DNA from: DASQUP01 sp035641235
Lineage (GTDB): Bacteria > Actinomycetota > CADDZG01 > WHSQ01
Assembly (NCBI GenBank): GCA_035641235.1
Contig: DASQUP010000191.1
Location: forward strand, 1-8,871
DNA length: 8,871 bases
Reading direction: 5' to 3'
Part shown: positions 1-8,871 of the stretch, in pieces
How the letters are laid out: every line of letters starts with the position of its first letter
Position numbering within the stretch: the first letter of the stretch is position 1
Notes under the pieces: generated by a model
Database searches by the model: none
Seen by the model: the letters and a program-made list of their open reading frames with translations, nothing else
Told to the model about the DNA's origin: nothing
Made by a program: the position numbers and the translations under genes

Positions 1-1
1 G

Positions 2-586
2 GAGCGGGGAAACCGACCGTCGGTAACGGCGGAGCGGCGCCCCGCTCCGACCCTACTCGCAGACGCCTACGCCAAGATGCTGTCCGGCAACGGCAAGGGC
101 CGCACGACCCGGCCCGAGCTCGTCGTGCTTGTCAGTCACGAAGTTGCTCAGCGGGGTTGGAAGGACGTCAAGGATGGCGAGTTCTGCAAGATTCCGGGTG
201 TCGGGCCGATTCCCCCCGATGTTGCCCAGGAGATCGCAGGGGACGCGTTCCTGAACGGCGTGTTCTTCGATGGAGTAGACCTCCGGCACTTCAAACGGTG
301 GACGAAAAACATCCCCGTCGACGTCCAGAGGGCCCTGGAACTCGGGCCGCCGCCGGAATTCGACGGCGTGAAGTGCGTGGACTGCGGCAACCGGTTCAGA
401 CCCGAACGCGATCACGTCGAACCCCGCAATGTCGGTGGGCTATCCTCGACCACCAACCTCGAGTGGCGCTGCGATCCGTGCCATGAGGAGAAAACCAAAC
501 GCGACCGCAAAACCGGAAAGTTGGCGACGCCGCCTCCGGCTGGGAAACGCGGGCCGCCGCCGGATGGCGAGCGTGGGCCGCCCTGA
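2..586 (+). CDS. HNH endonuclease, 13E12/DUF222-like, 5' end outside window
   Basis: The frame is open to the left edge, so the start codon is not seen; ATG 77 is the first internal Met, but family-like sequence (LLADAYAKML) lies before it. Numbering from ATG 77, the C-terminal half is an HNH nuclease domain: a zinc pair CVDC (C100, C103), the catalytic DH (H113), GG plus N127, and CDPCHEEK (C132, C135, H136). Ahead of it, IPGVGPIPPDVAQ and RWTKNIPVDVQRAL resemble the region just upstream of HNH in the actinobacterial 13E12 repeat family (DUF222 plus HNH). These proteins are abundant in actinobacterial genomes, and their role and DNA target are mostly unknown. The last residues form a proline/glycine-rich tail made of a short tandem repeat. 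The gene is separated from the pyr operon by about 260 bases and has no evident functional link to it. HNH assignment is strong; the exact family is inferred. Confidence 0.8.
   Translation, partial: ERGNRPSVTAERRPAPTLLADAYAKMLSGNGKGRTTRPELVVLVSHEVAQRGWKDVKDGEFCKIPGVGPIPPDVAQEIAGDAFLNGVFFDGVDLRHFKRWTKNIPVDVQRALELGPPPEFDGVKCVDCGNRFRPERDHVEPRNVGGLSSTTNLEWRCDPCHEEKTKRDRKTGKLATPPPAGKRGPPPDGERGPP
530..583 (+). repeat. 24-bp tandem repeat coding a PPPxGxRG tail
   Basis: Two 24-base units (530-553 and 554-577) agree at 18 of 24 positions and are followed by a 6-base partial third unit. They are in frame with the HNH gene and encode PPPAGKRG, PPPDGERG and PP just before the stop. This looks like a local duplication that extended the C-terminus into a disordered tail. 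Confidence 0.6.
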
Positions 587-685
587 CCCGGGGAGCCCAG
601 ACGCCGCGGCACTGCGGGACTTGGCGGGGGACAACTCGGGGGATCTATCCGAACTATGTCCGGTGGATTCCCCTGAGAAAGGGCA

Positions 686-705
686 GCGCGCCGGCCCGGG
701 CGCGC
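686..705. other. GC-rich hairpin downstream of the HNH gene
   Basis: GCGCGCC at 686-692 and GGCGCGC at 699-705 are exact complements around a 6-base loop. No T-run follows. It lies about 100 bases after the HNH stop. It may end the upstream transcript, since U-less hairpins have been proposed as terminators in high-GC bacteria, but its role is unproven. The rest of 587-738 shows no gene I can support. Confidence 0.35.
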
Positions 706-738
706 GATGGAACCGGAGGGCGGTGTCAGGCTGAACTC

Positions 739-759
739 ACCGCCAAAGTGCAGGGCGGT
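739..759. repeat. 6-bp inverted repeat upstream of the pyr promoter candidate
   Basis: ACCGCC (739-744) and GGCGGT (754-759) form a perfect inverted repeat with a 9-base spacer. It ends three bases before the candidate -35 hexamer. It could be an operator or a weak hairpin; the sequence alone does not decide. Confidence 0.3.
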
Positions 760-761
760 TG

Positions 762-1472
<711 letters not shown>

Positions 1473-1473
<1 letters not shown>

Positions 1474-2420
1474 TGCACAAACACTTGCTGTCGATGGATC
1501 AGCTTTCGGCCGAGGACATCACAACGATCCTCGACACCGCCGAGTCACTGCGGCAGGTGACCGACCGGCCGATAAAGAAACTTCCGACTCTCCGCGGCCG
1601 AACGGTCTGCAACCTCTTCTACGAGGCCTCTACTCGCACCCGCATCTCGTTCGAACTCGCAGCCAAGCGCCTCTCGGCAGACGTCATCAACTTCTCTGCC
1701 GATTCCAAGTCGAGTGTGGCCAAAGGGGAGTCGTTCAAGGACACCGCGTGGACTCTCGAGGCGATGGGCGTTGACGCGATCGTCGTCCGCCACGGATCGT
1801 CCGGCGCGCCGCTGCAGCTCTCACGCTGGGTGCAAGCCAGCGTTCTGAACGCGGGTGACGGTTCTCACGAACATCCGACCCAGGCGTTGCTGGACCTCTT
1901 TTCGATGCGCGAGCACTTCAAGGAGTTCGACGGCCTGCGCGTGGCGATCGTGGGCGACATCATCAACTCGCGCGTTGCCCGGTCGAACGTCAAAGGGCTC
2001 GTCACGATGGGCGCCGACGTCGTACTCGTGGGACCGCCGACTCTAATACCGCCGCGGGCAGAAGCGTGGGGAGTGAAAGTCACATCCGACTTCGACACGG
2101 TCCTGCCGGATCTCGACGTCTGCTACTTGCTGCGCGTTCAACAGGAGCGCCAGTCAGAACAACTCTTTCCAACCCTGCGGGAGTACGCAGCGCTGTGGGG
2201 GCTCGACGCACGACGCGTGGCAAAGATGCCGCCCCACGCGCTCGTAATGCATCCGGGTCCAATGAACAGAGGCGTCGAGATCGCGGCCGACGTGTCTGAA
2301 TTGCCGCGTTCCATCATCCTGGACCAGGTCTCGAACGGGCTGGCCGTCCGAATGAGTCTTCTGTACCTGATGCTCGGAGGCAAGCACCAAGAAGTGGCGA
2401 TCGCGGGGGCGGAGGCATGA
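1473..2420 (+). CDS. pyrB: Aspartate carbamoyltransferase, catalytic subunit
   Basis: Joins carbamoyl phosphate and aspartate to give carbamoyl-aspartate, the first committed step of pyrimidine synthesis, in the cytoplasm. At 315 residues it has the normal catalytic-chain length. The carbamoyl-phosphate site is intact: [11 protein letters not shown] (51-61), SVAKGES (81-87) with K84 of the loop borrowed by the neighbouring subunit, and R106-H107. [10 protein letters not shown] (134-143) and RVQQER (221-226) shape the aspartate side, and [12 protein letters not shown] (259-270) is the C-terminal signature. No regulatory chain gene (pyrI) is in view, consistent with control through PyrR. The start ATG overlaps the pyrR stop (TGATG) and has GGGGAG 8 bases upstream; the end overlaps pyrC by four bases. 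Confidence 0.98.
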
Positions 2421-3733
2421 GCGCCTACCTGATAGCGGGCGGGCGTGTGGTCGACCCCGCATCCAGAACCGATGCCGTGGCCGACGTTGTCGTGGCCGAC
2501 GGAGTGATCGCGAACGTCGGTCCGAACCTCTCGGCACCTGACGCCGATGTTCTAGACGCGACTGGGTACATCGTGGGACCCGGTCTCGTCGACATGCACA
2601 CGCACCTGCGCGAGCCGGGGCGAGAGGACGAGGAAACGATCGCGACGGCTTCGGCAGCGGCCGCGGCCGGCGGGTACACGGCTGTGTGCGCGATGCCTAA
2701 CACAGACCCCGTGGCGGACACTGCTGCGGTGGTCGAGAAGGTGTGGGCGCTCGGCCGCGAAGCCGGCCTCGTCGAGGTGGTCGTGGCCGGAGCGCTGAGC
2801 CGCGGCCTCGGCGGTGAAAAGATGGGGGATCTCGGCGAGATGGCGCGGTCGGCCGCGCGCGTGACGCTCTTCACCGACGACGGGCACGGCGTTCAGAACG
2901 CCCTGTTCGCGCGCCGGGCGATGGAATACCTGAGCGCGTTCGGCGCGATCTATGCGGAACACTGCGAGGACGCGGCGCTGTCCGCGGGCGGTCATATGCA
3001 CGAGGGGAATCGTTCGGCGGAGCTCGGCCTGCGCGGAATTCCGGCGGCCGCCGAGGAGTTGATGGCGGCGCGCGACATCGCGCTGGCCAAGATCACCGGT
3101 TGCCGGTTGCACCTGTTGCATGTGTCGACGGCGGTAACGGTCGACGCCGTCCGGCGCGCCAAAGCAGAGGGCTTGCCGGTCACCGCCGAAGCTACCCCGC
3201 ACCACTTCACGCTGACCGACGATGCACTTACCGGATATGACCCGAACGCCAAGGTGAACCCGCCCCTGAGGACACAAGTGGATCGTGCCGCCGTGATCGA
3301 GGGTCTCGTCGACGGCACCATAGATGCGATCGCCACGGATCACGCCCCGCACGCACTCGAAGAAAAAGACGTCGAGTTCCAGTACGCGCCGCCGGGACTC
3401 GTGGGACTCGAAACCGCGCTGGCGCTGGGGATCTCGGAGCTGGTCGCCCCCGGACACATGTCGCTGATGCAACTTATCGAGCGGATGTCGAGCACGCCCG
3501 CCCGCATCCTCGGCCTCGAAGCGCAGGGGGGTCCAGTCACAGCCGGGCGCCCCGCGAACCTCGTCGTGTTCGACCCAGATGCGACGTGGACCGTCGATCC
3601 CATGAAGTTTCAGTCGCGCAGCAAGAACACTCCCTTCGGCGGCCGTTCGGTGACGGGCAAGGTGGTGCACACGTTCTTCCGCGGACGCCAGACCGTGCGC
3701 GATGGTGCGCTAATTAGGGGGGCGCTCGTATGA
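2417..3733 (+). CDS. pyrC: Dihydroorotase (type I)
   Basis: Cyclises carbamoyl-aspartate to dihydroorotate using a zinc-dependent amidohydrolase barrel. The 438 residues match the longer, type I class also found in Bacillus and Aquifex. Metal and substrate motifs are complete: [10 protein letters not shown] (59-68; H61, H63, R65), FTDDGHG (152-158), AEHCED (180-185; H182), LHLLHVST (231-238; H235), NPPLR (281-285) and ATDHAPH (306-312; D308). FDPDATWTV and the closing [26 protein letters not shown] segment are typical of the C-terminal part of this family. Unlike inactive PyrC-like partners, no catalytic residue is missing, so it is probably active; type I enzymes often associate with PyrB, which is encoded next door. 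ATGA overlaps join it to pyrB and carA. Confidence 0.97.
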   Translation: MSAYLIAGGRVVDPASRTDAVADVVVADGVIANVGPNLSAPDADVLDATGYIVGPGLVDMHTHLREPGREDEETIATASAAAAAGGYTAVCAMPNTDPVADTAAVVEKVWALGREAGLVEVVVAGALSRGLGGEKMGDLGEMARSAARVTLFTDDGHGVQNALFARRAMEYLSAFGAIYAEHCEDAALSAGGHMHEGNRSAELGLRGIPAAAEELMAARDIALAKITGCRLHLLHVSTAVTVDAVRRAKAEGLPVTAEATPHHFTLTDDALTGYDPNAKVNPPLRTQVDRAAVIEGLVDGTIDAIATDHAPHALEEKDVEFQYAPPGLVGLETALALGISELVAPGHMSLMQLIERMSSTPARILGLEAQGGPVTAGRPANLVVFDPDATWTVDPMKFQSRSKNTPFGGRSVTGKVVHTFFRGRQTVRDGALIRGALV

Positions 3734-4929
3734 GGTCCTCGCGCCCTCCGGCGCTGCTGGCCCTCGAAGACGGAACGATCTTTCGCGGAGTGGCTTTCGG
3801 GGCGCCGGTAACTGTGACCGGCGAGGTCTGTTTCAACACCGGGATGACCGGCTATCAAGAGATCCTCACCGATCCCAGCTATCACGGTCAGATCGTGACG
3901 ATGACCGCGCCGCAGGTCGGCAACACGGGGACAAACGAGTTCGACGACCAGTCCCGGCGTCCGTGGGTAAGTGGGTTTGTCGTGCGGGAGTTGAGCGAGT
4001 CGTTCTCCTCGTGGCGCGCGACGGGATCTCTCGACGAATACCTCGCGGGACACGGCATCCCCGGAATATCGGAGGTGGACACGCGCCGCTTGACGCGTCA
4101 CATCCGCACAGCGGGTGCCATGCAGGGCGCGGTCTCGTCGAAGATAAGGGACCCCCATGAACTGGTCGACGTCGCCCGAGCGGCTCCCGGACTCGTCGGA
4201 CGGGATCTGGCCCGCGAGGTCAGCGTCGACGTGCCGTATGAATGGAACGCCGACCTGCTCGCGGGGCGCGCCGAGTACGGCTACGCGGCGGGACGAGAGC
4301 GCGAGCACTCGACGAGCGCCCTCCTCGCCGAGCGGACGGGCGACGTCCATCGCATCGCGGCCTACGACTTCGGCCTCAAGCAGAACATCCTCGACCTGCT
4401 CGTCGCCTCGGGAAGCGACGTGACGGTGGTCCCGGCAACAACGTCGGCCGAAGAGGTTCTAAGTGGCGGATACGACGGGGTGTTCCTGTCGAACGGCCCG
4501 GGGGACCCGGGGCCGGTGACCTACGCGGTCGACGCCGTCGCCGATCTTCTCGGCAAGGTCCCCGTGTTCGGAATCTGTCTCGGCCACCAGATCCTCGGGC
4601 TCGCCCTGGGAGCGCTGACGTTCAAGCTGCCCTTCGGCCACCGGGGCGGGAACCACCCCGTGAAGAGGACGGACCATCCGCGCGTCGAGATCACCTGCCA
4701 GAACCACGGTTTTGCCGTCGACCCGGCTTCGATCGAGGACACGAAAGCCCGCCTCACGCACGTCAACCTCAACGATTCGACGGTCGAGGGGCTCGCTGTG
4801 GACGGGACGGCCTTCAGCGTGCAGTACCACCCCGAGTCGGGTCCGGGACCGCACGACTCCCGCTATCTGTTCGAGCAGTTCCACAACCTGATAGACAGAT
4901 TCGAGCCCGTAGAGCTTGGAAGGGAGTGA
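3730..4929 (+). CDS. carA: Carbamoyl-phosphate synthase, small (glutaminase) subunit
   Basis: Releases ammonia from glutamine and channels it to CarB. The 399-residue protein has the CarA-specific N-terminal domain (LALEDGTIFRG from 10; GEVCFNTGMTGYQEILTDPSY at 31-51; IPGISEVDTRRLTRHIR from 110). A class I glutamine amidotransferase domain follows: AYDFGLKQNIL (211-221), FLSNGPGDP (252-260), the nucleophile elbow GICLGHQ (281-287) with Cys283, and QYHPESGPGPHDS with His367 and Glu369 completing the triad. GHRGGNHPV (303-311) is the usual loop. All catalytic residues are present. AGGGGGG lies 7 bases before the ATG, which overlaps pyrC (ATGA). Unusually, carB is not next: two small genes intervene. 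Confidence 0.98.
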   Translation: MRSSRPPALLALEDGTIFRGVAFGAPVTVTGEVCFNTGMTGYQEILTDPSYHGQIVTMTAPQVGNTGTNEFDDQSRRPWVSGFVVRELSESFSSWRATGSLDEYLAGHGIPGISEVDTRRLTRHIRTAGAMQGAVSSKIRDPHELVDVARAAPGLVGRDLAREVSVDVPYEWNADLLAGRAEYGYAAGREREHSTSALLAERTGDVHRIAAYDFGLKQNILDLLVASGSDVTVVPATTSAEEVLSGGYDGVFLSNGPGDPGPVTYAVDAVADLLGKVPVFGICLGHQILGLALGALTFKLPFGHRGGNHPVKRTDHPRVEITCQNHGFAVDPASIEDTKARLTHVNLNDSTVEGLAVDGTAFSVQYHPESGPGPHDSRYLFEQFHNLIDRFEPVELGRE

Positions 4930-4931
4930 CA

Positions 4932-5039
4932 TTGGGACGAGGCGACAGACGATCGATCAGATGGAAGAAGGAACGGCGGCGCAAGAAGAAGGCGCGCGAC
5001 CAGCGCGCTGCGGAGGCCAAAGGAGCAAAGCGGCGCTAA
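4932..5039 (+). CDS. Very basic 35-residue protein of unknown function, TTG start
   Basis: A small frame begins at TTG 4932, two bases after the carA stop and five bases after GGGAG (4922-4926), the 3' part of a strong Shine-Dalgarno GGAAGGGAG at 4918-4926 inside the end of carA. It stops at TAA 5037-5039, which shares its last A with the ATG of the next gene. Most of the gap between carA and the VOC gene is filled by it. The product begins [13 protein letters not shown] and continues with runs of Arg/Lys (RRRKKK at 15-20), ending in an Ala/Lys/Arg helix-like tail; almost half the residues are basic. The N-terminus resembles that of the tiny 30S ribosomal protein bTHX (MGKGDRRT- in Thermus), but the rest does not, so RNA or ribosome binding is only a guess. 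No cysteines and no membrane segment. Confidence 0.6.
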   Translation: MGRGDRRSIRWKKERRRKKKARDQRAAEAKGAKRR

Positions 5040-5409
5040 TGACTCCGCTTCGGGTCACCGGGCTCGACCACGTCACGGTCACGGCGCCGGAGGAGCTCGC
5101 CGACGTCGTCGTGGCGTGGTACCGGGAGGCACTCGGGCTCCGGGAAGTCGAAAAGCCGGAGGGCGCGGGTGTGGGCGGTGGATGGCTAAAAGCGGGGGAG
5201 CAACAGGTACACGTCGCGGTTGCTCCGCAGAACCCGCCCGAGAAGGCCCACTTCTGCCTCGTCGTCGACGACTTCGACGCGGCCGTCGAAGGGCTGCGGG
5301 CGGCACGGTGCCACATCGAGCAGGCTCGCGTCATCCCCGGACGCCGGCGTTTCTTCACACGGGACCCCGCCGGCAACCGCATCGAGATCGTGGCTTGGGG
5401 AGACGGCTG

Positions 5410-5410
<1 letters not shown>
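5039..5410 (+). CDS. VOC (glyoxalase/bleomycin-resistance fold) family protein
   Basis: A 123-residue protein of the vicinal oxygen chelate superfamily, with two beta-alpha-beta-beta-beta modules in one chain. It opens with [11 protein letters not shown] (His11, usual first metal ligand) and [20 protein letters not shown] (H58), [17 protein letters not shown] (H71 at the start of module two) and [12 protein letters not shown] (Glu116) follow. H11, H71 and Glu116 fit the metal-binding positions of glyoxalase-like enzymes. Substrate cannot be read from the sequence; glyoxalase-like detoxification, isomerase or dioxygenase roles are all possible. It is not a known pyrimidine enzyme. The ATG overlaps the stop of the preceding small gene (TAATG). 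AGGAG at 5021-5025 is 13 bases away, rather far, so re-initiation by coupling is likely. Its stop overlaps carB (TGATG). Confidence 0.88.
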
Positions 5411-8658
<3,248 letters not shown>

Positions 8659-8703
8659 TCCGCACCACAAGCAGAGTGAGTGATTGGGGGGCGGGTCACC
8701 ATC
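8659..8703 (+). other. carB-pyrK spacer
   Basis: This 45-base gap is the only sizeable break in the operon. It contains no hairpin with a T-run, so transcription probably continues into pyrK. GTG 8680, in frame with pyrK, is a possible earlier start but has no clear Shine-Dalgarno. A G-run (8686-8691) about 12 bases before ATG 8704 may serve as ribosome-binding site. Confidence 0.5.
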
Positions 8704-8871
8704 ATGCTTAGGGCAAGCGGCGAGATCCTGGGCCACAAGAAGTACGGCGAAAAGTATCACTCGCTGACGATCGTCTCGCCAGAGATTGGAGAGCTCTCGC
8801 GACCCGGCCAGTTCATCAACATTCGGCTCCCCGAAGACAGCTCCCACATACTCCGGCGCCCGTTCTCCGTG
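8704..8871 (+). CDS. pyrK: Dihydroorotate dehydrogenase electron-transfer subunit, N-terminal part only
   Basis: The first 56 codons of a ferredoxin-reductase-like protein that runs off the right edge. The visible part shows the FAD-binding beta-barrel start: GEILGHKKYGEKYHSLTIVSPEIGE, then RPGQFINIRLPED and LRRPFSV, which is the R-P-[FY]-S flavin-binding signature as found in PyrK. PyrK pairs with class 1B PyrD, taking electrons from dihydroorotate through FAD and a 2Fe-2S cluster to NAD. The cluster-binding cysteines would lie beyond the window. Context after carB supports pyrK over other members of the reductase family, and predicts pyrD downstream. ATG 8704 is preferred; GTG 8680 would add eight residues (MIGGRVTI). 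Confidence 0.88.
   Translation, partial: MLRASGEILGHKKYGEKYHSLTIVSPEIGELSRPGQFINIRLPEDSSHILRRPFSV

Noticed and set aside
429..734. 101-codon plus-strand frame spanning the HNH 3' end and the spacer
   Set aside because: It overlaps the HNH domain in another frame, is Arg/Ala/Gly-rich, and shows no motif or good SD.
587..740. Possible riboswitch or tRNA in the spacer (a CTGAGA motif at about 673 recalls the TPP riboswitch)
   Set aside because: The other conserved elements of the TPP aptamer are absent, and no tRNA arm pattern could be traced.
2552..3670. 372-codon open frame on the minus strand opposite pyrC
   Set aside because: Antisense shadow typical of high-GC coding DNA; composition is His/Arg-rich with no recognisable domain, and pyrC is unambiguous.
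4916..5038. Longer start for the VOC protein, from ATG 4916
   Set aside because: This would overlap the end of carA and all of the small basic gene, and adds 41 residues with no family resemblance; ATG 5039 starts just before the conserved LDHVTV.
5116..5409. Upstream extension of carB (98 extra codons)
   Set aside because: It overlaps the VOC gene in another frame, is Arg/Gly/Pro-rich as expected from out-of-frame high-GC DNA, and CarB's conserved N-terminus begins at 5410.

Overview
The window carries most of a de novo pyrimidine (UMP) biosynthesis operon on the + strand, preceded by the 3' end of an unrelated HNH-nuclease gene. The high GC content, the 13E12/DUF222-like style of the HNH protein, the PyrR-type leader that buries a Shine-Dalgarno sequence, and a pyrK-type gene after carB together suggest an actinobacterium. 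Because well-studied mycobacteria and streptomycetes use a quinone-linked dihydroorotate dehydrogenase without PyrK, I infer a deep-branching lineage, with only moderate confidence.

Layout: 2-586 holds an HNH endonuclease open at the left edge. 587-847 is non-coding, with hairpins, a candidate promoter and the pyr leader. 807-898 is a compact control region: a PyrR-binding RNA hairpin, a 16-codon leader peptide and an intrinsic terminator that contains the pyrR Shine-Dalgarno. Then follow pyrR (898-1473), pyrB (1473-2420), pyrC (2417-3733), carA (3730-4929), a 35-residue very basic protein starting with TTG (4932-5039), a VOC/glyoxalase-fold protein (5039-5410), carB (5410-8658) and the first 56 codons of pyrK (8704 to the right edge).

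The genes work together as follows. CarA and CarB make carbamoyl phosphate from glutamine, bicarbonate and ATP. PyrB condenses it with aspartate, PyrC closes the ring to dihydroorotate, and PyrK would pass electrons from a PyrD encoded downstream. PyrR senses UMP and feeds back on the leader RNA. From the leader peptide to carB almost every junction is a 1- or 4-base stop/start overlap, so translation looks coupled through the whole set.

The most interesting points are the nested leader and the two non-pyrimidine genes inserted between carA and carB. In the leader, PyrR binding would hide the leader-peptide Shine-Dalgarno, and the untranslated leader could then fold the terminator.
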